A stretch of DNA of 64,000 nucleotides from positions 248,001 through 312,000 of the forward strand of contig NZ_LYCS01000004.1 of assembly GCF_001659985.1 (NCBI RefSeq), read 5' to 3'. Shown here piece after piece: positions 25,561-34,426 of the stretch (its first letter is position 1; every line of letters begins with the position of its first letter). Source of the stretch: Oceanobacillus sp. Castelsardo. GTDB taxonomy: Bacteria > Bacillota > Bacilli > Bacillales > Amphibacillaceae. The notes beneath the pieces are model-generated. The model worked only from the letters and a program-made list of their open reading frames with translations. It was not told the origin of the DNA and made no database searches. The position numbers and the translations under genes were made by a program.

Positions 25561-26055
25561 ATTTTCATATTCCCACTGGCCACGCAACAGTTTTACTACA
25601 TGACTGAACATTTCTTTTCGCGATATCAAATCATTAGTAAAAATTCCAATTGCACCTTCATTATTTCTTACTTCTTTTCGCATAGAATAATTATCCATAA
25701 TGTTACCCAATTCCATGCCTTCTTGTAACTTTAAGTCTATTTCTTTCGGTAAAAGAATACGAGCACCACTTGCAGTAAATGTTTGGTTTGCTGTCATAAG
25801 TGCTCCCCAATTACATAAATAAAGCTCACTTCCTACGTACATTACTCCACCTTCAAGGCCAATCCCGATTACATTTGCGGATGAATCCTGACAATACTTA
25901 GCACGATTAATCGCACCTTTTCTTGTTTCCTCATCGGAAAAGGGTTGTGCGGATACATCAGAAGATACATTTAGTGGAGTCACTTTAGCTTCGGGAAATA
26001 TTTCTTCTACTGCTTTAATCTTTGTTGGGTTTTTAGAACCTACTATAATATTCAA
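25546..26055 (-). CDS. DUF84 family inosine/xanthosine triphosphatase (YjjX-like)
   Basis: This house-cleaning phosphatase removes non-canonical purine nucleotides (ITP/XTP). Its 169 residues begin IIVGSKNPTKIKAVEEIF (NTP-binding loop) and contain SVQPFSDEET-type bases seen here as VSAQPFSDEETRKGAINRA, and GIGLEGGVMYVGSELYLCNW, as in YjjX/DUF84 proteins. The start is TTG 26055 with AAGGTGG seven bases upstream. A perfect 9-bp hairpin lies directly before that ribosome site, 15-37 bases from the start. It follows the M42 aminopeptidase gene by 45 bases and is likely cotranscribed. Confidence 0.85.
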   Translation of the reverse strand: MNIIVGSKNPTKIKAVEEIFPEAKVTPLNVSSDVSAQPFSDEETRKGAINRAKYCQDSSANVIGIGLEGGVMYVGSELYLCNWGALMTANQTFTASGARILLPKEIDLKLQEGMELGNIMDNYSMRKEVRNNEGAIGIFTNDLISRKEMFSHVVKLLRGQWEYENKNRN

Positions 26056-26069
26056 TTTAAAGCCACCTT

Positions 26070-26092
26070 ACTGCTGTTCATTTAACAGCAGT
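26070..26092 (-). promoter_or_regulatory. Hairpin directly before the DUF84 ribosome site
   Basis: ACTGCTGTT and AACAGCAGT form a perfect 9-bp stem with a five-base loop between the M42 stop and the AAGGTGG site. No T run follows on the minus strand, so it is not a normal terminator; it could protect the transcript end or limit translation. Confidence 0.45.
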
Positions 26093-26100
26093 TACCTTTG

Positions 26101-27165
26101 TTATTTTCCACGTATTAATTCAACTGTGTTTTGGTCTGTTGCTTTTACTAATTTAATTAGTAACTCTTTTGCTGCTGCATAATCATCTACATGAATTAAA
26201 GAAGCAGATGTATGAATATAACGTGAACATATTCCTACTACTGCCGTTGGTACTCCTTCATTAGAAAGATGAATACTACCTGCATCTGTACCACCTTGAG
26301 AAACAAAATATTGGTATGGAATATCATTTGACTCGGCAGTATCTAGGATAAACTCTCTCATACTTGGACTAGTAATCATAGTACGATCAAAAATTCTTAA
26401 CAGTGCTCCTTTTCCTAATTGGCCAAAGGCTGTTTTATCCCCAGAAGCATCGTTAGCAGGAGAGGCATCTAATACATATGAAATATCAGGCTTTATCATA
26501 TTTGACGCTACTTTCGCACCTCTTAATCCAACTTCCTCTTGTACAGTTGCCCCCGAATATAATTTATTTGGTAAATTCTCATTTTGTAGCTCTTTTAATA
26601 ATTCAATGGACAATCCACATCCATAACGATTATCCCAAGCTTTTGCTAATATTTTTTTGGGGTTAGCCATTGGTTGAAACGGCGTTACTGGTACAATCGA
26701 ATCTCCAGGTCTAACTCCCATTTTTTTAACATCCTCTTTATCATCAGCACCAATATCCAATAACATATTTTTAATTTCCATCGGCTTCTTACGTTGTGCT
26801 TCAGACAATAAATGTGGAGGAATAGATCCGATTACTCCTATTACTGGTCCAGTTTTAGTTAGAACTTGCATACGTTGCGCTAGTAATACCTGATCCCACC
26901 ATCCTCCTAGCGGCTGAAAGCGAATCATTCCATTATCTGTAATTTGTGTCACCATGAACCCAACTTCATCCATATGGCCTGCAACCATCACCTTTGGTCC
27001 ATTCCCATGTTTTACTCCAAACAAGCCGCCCAAATTATCTTGAACGATTTCATCAGAATACTTTTCTAATTCTTTTTTCATAAAAGCGCGAACTGCATGT
27101 TCATTGCCAGACGCACCCGGAAGCTCTGTTAATGTTTTAAATAGATCAAGTGTTTCTTGATTCAT
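26101..27165 (-). CDS. ytoP: M42 family glutamyl aminopeptidase (YtoP-like)
   Basis: This is a cytosolic dinuclear-metal aminopeptidase that trims N-terminal residues from peptides and usually forms dodecamers. Its 354 residues show the start [19 protein letters not shown], metal ligands in [21 protein letters not shown], the catalytic Glu pair in [12 protein letters not shown] and DASPA, and SQGGTDAG(S)IHLSN late in the chain. I start at ATG 27165 (GGAGGGG upstream); 35 extra upstream codons have no family match. The gene lies in the same place as ytoP of B. subtilis. Confidence 0.92.
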   Translation of the reverse strand: MNQETLDLFKTLTELPGASGNEHAVRAFMKKELEKYSDEIVQDNLGGLFGVKHGNGPKVMVAGHMDEVGFMVTQITDNGMIRFQPLGGWWDQVLLAQRMQVLTKTGPVIGVIGSIPPHLLSEAQRKKPMEIKNMLLDIGADDKEDVKKMGVRPGDSIVPVTPFQPMANPKKILAKAWDNRYGCGLSIELLKELQNENLPNKLYSGATVQEEVGLRGAKVASNMIKPDISYVLDASPANDASGDKTAFGQLGKGALLRIFDRTMITSPSMREFILDTAESNDIPYQYFVSQGGTDAGSIHLSNEGVPTAVVGICSRYIHTSASLIHVDDYAAAKELLIKLVKATDQNTVELIRGK

Positions 27166-27341
27166 TTCATCCCCTCCAATATTAATATATGTATGTCTTA
27201 AGTGTGAACAACCTCTTTTAAGTATAACGGAAATAGTATATTTTATTCCAATCATGCTCTTCATTTCCATTTAGAAATAGATAATGTATACTAATTTATA
27301 GAAAGCACAACACTACAATGAACGGTCCAGGAGGTTTAGTT

Positions 27342-27656
27342 ATGAAAAAGAGAAATATTTTTTTAGCTGCGGCAATTGGTTTTACTTTCGGATATATAAC
27401 AAATCAACAAGTACAATTACGCCAAAAAGTAAGTCCTGAAACAGCATTAAAAAACGCAAAAGAACTTTTTAAAAAATCAGGTCCAATTATTGGCTCTTGG
27501 ATTTATATGAAACCTGAATCCGTTGTGAAGAATGGTCTTCCATATCAAGCTTACCGCGGCGGTATAACACGAAATATTAACGGAGAAAACGTCCAATACG
27601 AATTCTATGTTGATATTGAAACTGGTGGAATCATTTCTTCCGACAAAACCGAATAA
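27342..27656 (+). CDS. ytzB: YtzB-like small secreted/membrane PepSY-type protein
   Basis: The 104-residue protein has an N-terminal hydrophobic segment (NIFLAAAIGFTFGYI, about 4-18), then a segment SPETALKNAKELFKKSGPIIGSWI and a C-terminal beta-rich part ending YVDIETGGIISSDK, the PepSY-like layout of YtzB. It probably sits on the outside, held by the N-terminal helix; its function is unknown. I start at ATG 27342 with GGAGG upstream. It is divergent from the aminopeptidase and converges on ytnP, as in B. subtilis. Confidence 0.85.
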   Translation: MKKRNIFLAAAIGFTFGYITNQQVQLRQKVSPETALKNAKELFKKSGPIIGSWIYMKPESVVKNGLPYQAYRGGITRNINGENVQYEFYVDIETGGIISSDKTE

Positions 27657-27683
27657 GAAATTGGCAATCGCCAATTTCTTATT
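27652..27683. terminator. Bidirectional terminator between ytzB and ytnP
   Basis: AATAAGAAATTGGC pairs with GCCAATTTCTTATT around AATC: a 14-bp perfect stem just after the ytzB stop and the ytnP stop. Confidence 0.85.
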
Positions 27684-27688
27684 CATTA

Positions 27689-28552
27689 TCAATATTCATA
27701 ACGCTCACGCTTTACTTCATCTACTTTTTTACCTTCTTGGTTGAATTTGATCGCTCTATAATAAGCATCATGATAAAAGGTATACCATGATCCCTTGTTG
27801 TACCCAAATTCCATCCAGTTTTCCTTTTCATGAACGGATGTTACAGGATAATCATCATATGCCATTGCCCATAGTTTATTTTGATGGGCGTGAGTACCCA
27901 TTAAATCAGCCATATGAATAAAAGATTCTTCCCCTTCTTCAAAAACGATTATAGCATGTCCATCACTATGGCCGCCTGTATAAATCATACGTAAACCTTC
28001 CAAAATTTCTATTTCATCCGCAAATGTTTCTACTTGCTCTTCAACAGGCTGCCAATTACTTTCCCAATATGTATTGACAGATCTGATATTCGGATTTCTC
28101 ATTTCATTCCATTCTATTGCCGATGTATAAATCGTTGCATTTTTAAAAATAGACTCATATTCTTCCTCATCTGTTTTCTTTGTTAATCCCGAAGCATGAT
28201 CATAATGGAAGTGAGTCATTAAAATCATATCAATATCATTTACACTTAAATTTAGTTCTTTTAGAGACTTATTTATAGATGATTGTTCTAATATACCAAA
28301 GTTTCGTATTTGCTTTTCAGTAAATTTATCATTACCCAATCCTGTTTCAATTAAGATATTTTTTCCATCTATTTGTAATAGTATGGGATCAGCTCTTAAT
28401 TCAATTTGATTTTTATCATTATATGGATATAATTTGCTCCATAAGGCTTTAGGTACCACACCAAACATAGCACCACCATCTAAGAACGACACTCCACCGT
28501 TTAACCAAGTTAAGTTTGCTCTTCCAACTTTCAATTTCTCCAATCTATTCAT
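27689..28552 (-). CDS. ytnP: Metallo-beta-lactamase-fold lactonase, YtnP type
   Basis: The 287-residue cytosolic hydrolase has the dinuclear-metal motif THFHYDHASG (about 112-121), further ligands in YTGGHSDGH and HMADLMG, and the WLNGGVSFLDGGAMFGVVP start typical of YtnP. B. subtilis YtnP has been reported to degrade quorum-sensing lactones of competitors; that activity is assumed here from similarity and synteny. It is monocistronic, with its ATG preceded by AAAGGGGAT. Other substrates within the family cannot be excluded. Confidence 0.88.
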   Translation of the reverse strand: MNRLEKLKVGRANLTWLNGGVSFLDGGAMFGVVPKALWSKLYPYNDKNQIELRADPILLQIDGKNILIETGLGNDKFTEKQIRNFGILEQSSINKSLKELNLSVNDIDMILMTHFHYDHASGLTKKTDEEEYESIFKNATIYTSAIEWNEMRNPNIRSVNTYWESNWQPVEEQVETFADEIEILEGLRMIYTGGHSDGHAIIVFEEGEESFIHMADLMGTHAHQNKLWAMAYDDYPVTSVHEKENWMEFGYNKGSWYTFYHDAYYRAIKFNQEGKKVDEVKRERYEY

Positions 28553-28673
28553 CCCCTTTCTCTACTCATATCTTAAATTAATTTTGAATATTCCGCAATC
28601 AATAATTGAATCTTAAAATTCTTTCATGTTAAAATTAATCTGATTCGCATACTTACAAAGAAGGATGATAATA

Positions 28674-29261
28674 ATGGAACAACGGTTAATATTAGCTTCT
28701 GGTTCTCCTAGAAGAAAAGAATTGTTGCAAAATATGAATCTTTCATTTGATGTTATCGTTAGTGATGTTGAAGAAACGATAGATAGAACATTATCACCTG
28801 AAGAATTAGTTCAATCAATTTCCTACCAGAAGGCTTTTTCAATTGCCAAAAATCATCCAAAAGCATTCGTAATCGGGGCGGATACGGTGGTGCTTTTAGA
28901 TAATCAAGTACTTGGAAAACCTACAACCGAGGAAAATGCTTTTCAAATTCTTCATCAATTATCCGGACGACAGCATGAAGTGCTAACAGGAGTCACTATT
29001 ATAAAAGATAAGCAAATCATTTCTTTTTATGAAAAGACCCTTATTGAATTCTGGCCGTTAACAAAAAGTGAAATATGGGACTATATTAAAACAGGTGAAC
29101 CAATGGATAAAGCAGGTTCGTACGGAATTCAAGGTCTCGGTTCCTATTTAGTTAAGAAAATAAATGGTGACTATTGTACAGTTGTCGGTTTACCTGTAGC
29201 AAGATTATTAAGAGAATTAGAACAGATGGGATATAAGAAAGAACAAAAACCTACACCCTGA
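28674..29261 (+). CDS. maf: Maf family nucleotide pyrophosphatase
   Basis: This cytosolic enzyme hydrolyses dTTP, UTP and modified nucleotides and is tied to septum formation when overproduced. The 195-residue protein shows ILASGSPRRKELL (about 5-17), the SYQKAFSIA segment, GADTVVLLD and AGSYGIQGLG. I start at ATG 28674; the ATG at 28665 overlaps the AAGGAT ribosome site. Here it stands alone between ytnP and a dioxygenase gene, not beside radC/mreB as in many Bacillus chromosomes. Confidence 0.93.
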   Translation: MEQRLILASGSPRRKELLQNMNLSFDVIVSDVEETIDRTLSPEELVQSISYQKAFSIAKNHPKAFVIGADTVVLLDNQVLGKPTTEENAFQILHQLSGRQHEVLTGVTIIKDKQIISFYEKTLIEFWPLTKSEIWDYIKTGEPMDKAGSYGIQGLGSYLVKKINGDYCTVVGLPVARLLRELEQMGYKKEQKPTP

Positions 29262-29283
29262 AATAATCTTGGGTGTAGGTTTT
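29246..29283. terminator. Bidirectional terminator between maf and the dioxygenase gene
   Basis: AAAACCTACACCC pairs perfectly with GGGTGTAGGTTTT; the arm overlaps the maf stop codon. Confidence 0.85.
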
Positions 29284-29289
29284 ACTCTC

Positions 29290-30267
29290 TTATTCTTTTT
29301 CAAATTCAATTGTACTTCTTACTGTATCAATTGGTCTTACTAATTTCTCAATTTGTTCACGTTTATCCTCAAAAAATGGTGGTAGTGCTAGCTTTTCACC
29401 TAACGTTTCATATGGCTCATCATCCATGAATCCTGGTCCATCTGTTGCGAATTCAAATAATATATATGGTGCAACACGTACATATAAAGATTTAAAATAA
29501 AAACGATCTACTAAACCAGACGTTTGGAAACCGAAGTTTTCCATCCTCGTCATCCAATGTTTTAACTCTGATTCATCTTTTACACGAAGAGCTGCATGGT
29601 GTACCGTACCAAACCCTTGCATTGCTTGAGCTAATACGGTATTTTCTTCCACTATTACCCTTGCACCATTCCCACCTTCATTCACTTCAAATAAATGCAG
29701 GGAACCCTCTTGATCTACTTCTTTAAATTGTAATACTTTTTCCATCATATCTTTAAAGTATTTGAAATTTGCTATTCTAACATGGATTGGACCTAATCCT
29801 GTAATAGCGTATTCTAAAGGTACCGGACCTTTTTGCCAAGGAATTCCCGATTGAACTCCATCTATGCCTTCATCAGATACAAGTTGATATTGTTGGTCAT
29901 CATAATCAACAAAAGGAAGTGTTTTTACCCCAAATTGATTTTTAATTCCACTATGCTTCACTTCTAATCGATCAAATCGTTTCACCCAGTATTCCAATGC
30001 TTCATCACTAGGCACACGAAAAGATGATCTAAAAATTTCGTTCGTACCATGTGAACCCTTTGGAATATTTGGAAAGTCAAAAAATGTCATATCTGTGCCT
30101 GGATTTCCTTTATCATCAGCAAAGAATAAATGATATGTCTGTATATCGTCTTGGTTTACCGTTTTTTTAACCAATCGCATTCCTAATATATATGTGAAAA
30201 ATTTATAATTTTCTTCCGCACTACTTGTAATTGCTGTTACATGATGAATCCCTTTTAGTTCATTCAT
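29290..30267 (-). CDS. Ring-cleaving dioxygenase, MhqO/MhqA family (two VOC domains)
   Basis: The 325-residue cytosolic protein has two vicinal-oxygen-chelate domains: GIHHVTAITSSAEENYKFF (about 5-23, metal His at 7/8) and GLGPIHVRI (about 158) with GFGTVHHAALRV (about 218), plus EFATDGPGF near residue 270. This pattern is that of the MhqO/MhqA/MhqE proteins that handle quinones and catechols in Bacillus. Its ATG has AGGCAT upstream, a modest ribosome site. No MhqR-type regulator is adjacent and no operator was recognised. The exact substrate is unknown. Confidence 0.87.
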   Translation of the reverse strand: MNELKGIHHVTAITSSAEENYKFFTYILGMRLVKKTVNQDDIQTYHLFFADDKGNPGTDMTFFDFPNIPKGSHGTNEIFRSSFRVPSDEALEYWVKRFDRLEVKHSGIKNQFGVKTLPFVDYDDQQYQLVSDEGIDGVQSGIPWQKGPVPLEYAITGLGPIHVRIANFKYFKDMMEKVLQFKEVDQEGSLHLFEVNEGGNGARVIVEENTVLAQAMQGFGTVHHAALRVKDESELKHWMTRMENFGFQTSGLVDRFYFKSLYVRVAPYILFEFATDGPGFMDDEPYETLGEKLALPPFFEDKREQIEKLVRPIDTVRSTIEFEKE

Positions 30268-30466
30268 TTAATATGCCTCCAAGCCAAATATACTCTTAAT
30301 TTATATTTCTTTAATTAAGTATAATTTACCACCCATTCATTTAAAAGTCAATCGAATTAATTTTTTCAAGAAGCAAATATTTTATCAAAATTTGTCATAC
30401 AAAACACAGTCGCATCAAAGAGGATTAATTCATTTCATGTTGAATTGTTTAATATGGGGTGATTAC

Positions 30467-31030
30467 ATGCATGAAAATGTAGAATGGAACAAAAATGCTT
30501 ATTCTACAGGTGAAATAGCTACAATGTTAGACATGGGTGTGACAACAGTTAGAAAATATGCACAGCATTTAGAGAAGGCTGGATATGAATTCCAAAAGAC
30601 AAAGAATAATGCGCGAATGTTTGTGGATAATGATATAGATAAGATACGACATTTAAAGGAATTAAGAGAAAATCCTAATATAACGGTTCAACAAGCTACA
30701 AAAATCGTGATGGGAAAGATGAAAGATAAAAAGACTCAGAATATTATTGCCCTACCAAATACTACTTCCCGATTAATAAAAGATGAAAAAGTAATTTCAA
30801 AAGAGATCCTTGAAATGAAAGAGTTAATAGTAAAACAAAATGAAACGATCATTTCTTTAATAGAAAGACTGGACCAACAACAAACCATCATTAATGAATG
30901 GTTAAATGAACGAGATAAAGAATTAATGAGAGCGATTACCGAAAGATTAGAAACTCAAAGACTTATCGCAGCTACCACAGAGGAAACAACGAATAAAAAG
31001 TCTTTTATGGGAAAACTTTTTGGAAAATAA
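30467..31030 (+). CDS. MerR-like helix-turn-helix protein with coiled coil (DUF3967-like)
   Basis: The 187-residue protein has an N-terminal MerR-type winged helix (AYSTGEIATMLDMGVTTVRKYAQHLEKAGYEF, about 11-42), a linker, a predicted coiled coil (about 105-165, KELIVKQNETIISLIERLDQQ) and a basic amphipathic C-terminus (KKSFMGKLFGK). That layout recalls DUF3967 proteins of Bacillus plasmids and, more loosely, the chromosome-anchoring protein RacA. Whether it is a regulator or a DNA-membrane tether cannot be decided here. I start at ATG 30467 (GGGGTGA upstream). It stands alone, divergent from the dioxygenase gene. Confidence 0.75.
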   Translation: MHENVEWNKNAYSTGEIATMLDMGVTTVRKYAQHLEKAGYEFQKTKNNARMFVDNDIDKIRHLKELRENPNITVQQATKIVMGKMKDKKTQNIIALPNTTSRLIKDEKVISKEILEMKELIVKQNETIISLIERLDQQQTIINEWLNERDKELMRAITERLETQRLIAATTEETTNKKSFMGKLFGK

Positions 31031-31189
31031 ATGATATGTATGATATTTTAACCCTTTCCTTTCTTTTTTTATTAACGGAATATCACATGGGACAACATCC
31101 TCGAATAATCTGTATTTATTACAATTTAATGATAAAGAAGACTTGGTTCAGGTGGAGTTTTAGTAACGCCGCGTAGATAAGGAATAAAA

Positions 31190-31232
31190 AAGCAGTAAAA
31201 TCCTCGCTTTCAATTTCGGGATCTTACTGCTT
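31190..31232 (-). terminator. Hairpin terminator with no gene of its own
   Basis: AAGCAGTAAGATCC and GGATTTTACTGCTT (minus strand) pair around a loop of about 15 bases and run into TTTTTTATTCC. The T run is on the minus strand, but no minus-strand gene ends here. The remaining part of this 321-base gap holds only the promoter of the small gene at 31352. Confidence 0.55.
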
Positions 31233-31294
31233 ATTAGTTAATTTTTAACACGTGTAACTTGCGTTTTGTTATTTTTTATAGAAAATTATGAATA

Positions 31295-31323
31295 TTGACT
31301 CATCAATTAGGTTGTGATATAAT
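31295..31323 (+). promoter_or_regulatory. Near-consensus sigma-A promoter of the 47-aa gene
   Basis: TTGACT (31295-31300) and TATAAT (31318-31323) have a 17-base spacer; the start codon follows 29 bases after the -10 box. An 8-bp palindrome ACACGTGT lies about 40 bases upstream and could be an operator. Confidence 0.7.
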
Positions 31324-31351
31324 TAATTATCTTATAGAAAGGGTGATATGA

Positions 31352-31495
31352 ATGATACAAGTTAATGTAACTGTCGATTATGAAGGACAACTTTACCACA
31401 CAAATGTGATTACCAACCATTATGTGACACAAGATAAAATCCTTGAATTAGCATTAAACCAAGTAAAAAAACAATTGTCTGAGACGGAAAATTAA
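31352..31495 (+). CDS. Small conserved protein, 47 aa (BA3454-type stress protein family)
   Basis: The frame reads MIQVNVTVDYEGQLYHTNVI and onward to KKQLSETEN. GAAAGGGTGATATGA gives a good ribosome site and a near-perfect promoter lies just upstream, so I consider it real. The pattern of alternating residues (beta strands) followed by a helix with ILELALNQVKKQ resembles the BA3454 family of short stress-linked Bacillus proteins. The molecular role is unknown. It has no signal peptide or membrane helix. It converges with putP, whose terminator lies about 100 bases away. Confidence 0.72.
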   Translation: MIQVNVTVDYEGQLYHTNVITNHYVTQDKILELALNQVKKQLSETEN

Positions 31496-31597
31496 GCCTT
31501 TCTATCTCTTCCCCTTTTTCTCACCCTGTCATATCATCTTCCATGAATTCTCCTTTCATTTCAATATTTAATAGCACTTTTTTGTAAATTAAAAACT

Positions 31598-31632
31598 AAA
31601 AATTGGGATACTATTCTGTACCCCAATTTTTT
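31598..31632 (-). terminator. Terminator after putP
   Basis: AAATTGGGGTAC and GTATCCCAATTT (minus strand) form a stem with one mismatch followed by a T-rich tail, 13 bases after the putP stop. Confidence 0.75.
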
Positions 31633-31644
31633 TATTTGCTATAT

Positions 31645-33123
31645 TTACTTTTCTTCTAAAATTTCCAACGTTTTATCGAATTCTTTTTCAATTTCCTTAT
31701 TCGGTTTATAAGTTAGAATACTTACAATGTAAGCTACAATTAGATTTAAAATGAATCCTGGTACAATCTCATACAAATAACCTGACAAAGCAGTAGATCC
31801 CCATATAAATGCTGTTACCGCACCTACGATCATTCCTGCTAAGGCACCTGTACCAGTAATTCTCTTCCAATATAATGAAAGTAAAATAATCGGGCCAAAT
31901 GATGCCCCAAACCCAGCCCATGCAAAGGAAACTAGACCCAAGATGGTATCATTTTGTTGCCAGGCAAATATACCAGCAATGATAGAAACTAATAATACCC
32001 CTAAACGACCAAAATTAACATATGTTTTATCGGAAACTTCCTTTTTAACTAAAGTTTTTAAAATATCCTCTACTAAAGCTGAAGAAGTTACGAGTAATTG
32101 GGATGAAACAGTACTCATAATTGCAGCGAGTACAGCAGCTAACATAATCCCCGCAATAAAAGGATGGAAAATAATTTGACCCATAACGATAAATACAGCT
32201 TCTGGATTACTTAAGCTAACATCTGGGTTTTGTTGGAAATAGGCAACACCGATTAGTGCCGTTGCAGCGGCTCCGACTAATGATAGAATCATCCAGCCAA
32301 TTCCAATTCTTCTTGCTGATTTTGTTTCTTTCACATCCTTAATGGCCATAAATCTAACAATAATATGTGGTTGACCAAAATACCCAAGTCCCCATGCTAA
32401 AGATGAAATGACGCCAGCAGCCGATGCAGTTGCAAAAAAGCTAAGTAAGTTTACATCAACTGAACGGATGGACTCTAACGTTTCTCCTATTCCCCCAGTT
32501 AAAAATAACCCACTCACCGGTACGATGATAAGCGCAATAAACATGATAGTTCCTTGTATAAAGTCGGTGTAACTAACCGCAAGAAACCCACCTAAGAAAG
32601 TATAAGCAATAACAACAACAGCTACAATAATTAATCCGGTATGATAACTATAACCAAAAGAACTTTCAAAAAATACACCACCAGCAACCATTCCAGAGGA
32701 AACATAAAACGTAAAGAATACTAAAATGATAACACCTGAAATAATTCTTAATAATTTGGTGTTTCCTTTAAAACGGTTATCAAGGAAACTTGGTATTGTA
32801 ATGGAGTTGTTTGATACTTGTGTATAAACACGTAAGCGTGGCGCAACATAGTACCAATTAAGCCATGCTCCAATCGTTAGACCTATGGCTATCCAACCTT
32901 CTACTAATCCCGCTACATAGATGGCACCAGGTAATCCCATCAATAACCATTGAGACATATCGGCCGCTCCAGCACTAAGAGCTGAAACCGCTGGACCAAG
33001 ATCACGGCCACCTAACATATAATCGCTAAAGTCTTTCGTACGCCTATATGCATACAAACCGATTAATACCATTCCAAGTAAATAAATAATAATTGCTATT
33101 AATTGATACGTAAAATCAGTCAT
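31645..33123 (-). CDS. putP: Sodium/proline symporter
   Basis: PutP imports proline with sodium for use as carbon and nitrogen source. The 492-residue protein has about 13 predicted membrane helices and the solute:sodium symporter motifs SDYMLGGRDLGPAVSALSAG (about 33-52), SQWLLMGLPGA, and GGFLAVSYTDFIQG (about 178-191). It is last in the minus-strand run pruA-putB-putP and is 160 bases from putB with no terminator between, so it probably shares the sigma-54 promoter ahead of pruA. The ATG has AAGGGGAG upstream. Use as an osmoprotectant uptake system (OpuE-like) is an alternative, but the operon context favours catabolism. Confidence 0.94.
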   Translation of the reverse strand: MTDFTYQLIAIIIYLLGMVLIGLYAYRRTKDFSDYMLGGRDLGPAVSALSAGAADMSQWLLMGLPGAIYVAGLVEGWIAIGLTIGAWLNWYYVAPRLRVYTQVSNNSITIPSFLDNRFKGNTKLLRIISGVIILVFFTFYVSSGMVAGGVFFESSFGYSYHTGLIIVAVVVIAYTFLGGFLAVSYTDFIQGTIMFIALIIVPVSGLFLTGGIGETLESIRSVDVNLLSFFATASAAGVISSLAWGLGYFGQPHIIVRFMAIKDVKETKSARRIGIGWMILSLVGAAATALIGVAYFQQNPDVSLSNPEAVFIVMGQIIFHPFIAGIMLAAVLAAIMSTVSSQLLVTSSALVEDILKTLVKKEVSDKTYVNFGRLGVLLVSIIAGIFAWQQNDTILGLVSFAWAGFGASFGPIILLSLYWKRITGTGALAGMIVGAVTAFIWGSTALSGYLYEIVPGFILNLIVAYIVSILTYKPNKEIEKEFDKTLEILEEK

Positions 33124-33283
33124 TTTTTCTCCCCTTTTAAAAATTTAATATACTAATAAAAATATGTTTTATTTGAAAATGGAGATCTTCACACATTCCT
33201 TTATTTTTCCATAAATGAAATATGAAAACAAGTGATATAACCATTATTTATGATTTAGAAGATAGGAAACTTCTTCCTACCTT

Positions 33284-34369
33284 CTACCCTTTTAATTTTT
33301 TCCTCTTAGAAATCTTGTCATTCGCTAATCCTTTTGGCTGAATGCCATAGTTGGAATTATGCAGAGAGAAAGTGTTATATTTTCCAAGCCGCCAAAAAAT
33401 AAACGATAAGGTTAAGATAAGGCTTAAAACAATAGGTTGTTTTTTTAATCGATTATCTTTCGTGTACAACTTATCTTTTACGATTAAATTTATATTTTGA
33501 GGACGCTCCGCTAAACGACGCATAAAATAACCGAACCAATCTGTTCCGAATGGGATATAGGTGCAGAAATTATAGCCTTCTTTTGCTAATTCATATTGCA
33601 TTTCAGTACGAAATCCATATAACATTTGCAACTCAAAGTTATCTTTTTTGACACCGTTATCATTAACAAAACGGATTAATTCTTGAATAATAGAATGGTC
33701 ATGGGTTGCTATAGAGGTATAGCTATGGCCTAATAACCTTTCTTTTACTAGTGAAATAAATTCTCTATCTATCTCTTTCTTTGTTTGATATGCGACTTCA
33801 CCATTCTCCTTGTACGCACCTTTAACGATCCGGATTCGAACATTCTTTAGCTTTTCAAGATCCTCCCTGGAACGATATAAATAAGATTGTATAACTGTTC
33901 CTACATTTTCATAGTATTTCTGTAATTCCTTTAAAACTTTTAAGGTACGTTCATAATGAGAATAATCTTCCATATCTATATTAACAAATATATTATATTG
34001 ATTTGCTTTATTTAGAATTTCAAGCATATTTTCTACACAAAACGAATAATCAATATCTAATCCAAGCTGCGTTAGTTTAACTGAAACATGGCAATCAAGT
34101 TGTTCAAAATAAATTCTGTCTAACGTATATAAAATTTGTTTTTTTGCTTCTATGGCCTCTTCTTTTGAAAAAATAAACTCTCCTAAATGATCGAGAGTAC
34201 ATCTTATGCCCGCTCGATTTAAATTATTGATTACCTCTATAACTTCATCAATGTTTGTACCGGCTACAAATTTATTCGCACCTAATTGAAATCCCCAACG
34301 TTTCGCATTTTTATTTAAAAACTTATTTTTAGATAAAGCGATAAAGAAATCCCTCGAAAGATTTACCAC
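33284..34369 (-). CDS. putB: Proline dehydrogenase with repeat-derived C-terminal tail
   Basis: This FAD enzyme oxidises proline to 1-pyrroline-5-carboxylate. Residues 1-300 match the 300-residue Bacillus protein: LGANKFVAGTNIDE, SVKLTQLGLDID, NIDMEDYSHY, IRIVKGAYKE, IATHDHSII, and the end motif FMRRLAERPQNI near residue 290. After this comes an unusual 60-residue tail: a hydrophobic stretch (PIVLSLILTLSFIFWRL, about 311-327) that could be a membrane helix, then residues 329-355 encoded by a degenerate copy of the family 1 dispersed element. The start is GTG 34369 with AAGGAAG seven bases upstream. It lies 57 bases after pruA. The tail is probably not needed for catalysis (inference). Confidence 0.9.
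   Translation of the reverse strand: MVNLSRDFFIALSKNKFLNKNAKRWGFQLGANKFVAGTNIDEVIEVINNLNRAGIRCTLDHLGEFIFSKEEAIEAKKQILYTLDRIYFEQLDCHVSVKLTQLGLDIDYSFCVENMLEILNKANQYNIFVNIDMEDYSHYERTLKVLKELQKYYENVGTVIQSYLYRSREDLEKLKNVRIRIVKGAYKENGEVAYQTKKEIDREFISLVKERLLGHSYTSIATHDHSIIQELIRFVNDNGVKKDNFELQMLYGFRTEMQYELAKEGYNFCTYIPFGTDWFGYFMRRLAERPQNINLIVKDKLYTKDNRLKKQPIVLSLILTLSFIFWRLGKYNTFSLHNSNYGIQPKGLANDKISKRKKLKG
33306..33385. repeat. Dispersed structured element, family 1, copy C (degenerate, inside putB)
   Basis: It aligns with copies A and B from TTAGAAA through the ATTCG...GAATGCCATAGTTG region and the end TTATATTTTCC, but the hairpin II part (about 40 bases) is deleted. It lies wholly within the coding end of putB. 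Confidence 0.7.
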
Positions 34370-34426
34370 TCCGCATCTTCCTTTTTGGATTTTTTATGAA
34401 TCCGAAAAGCTTTTTGAACATCCACT

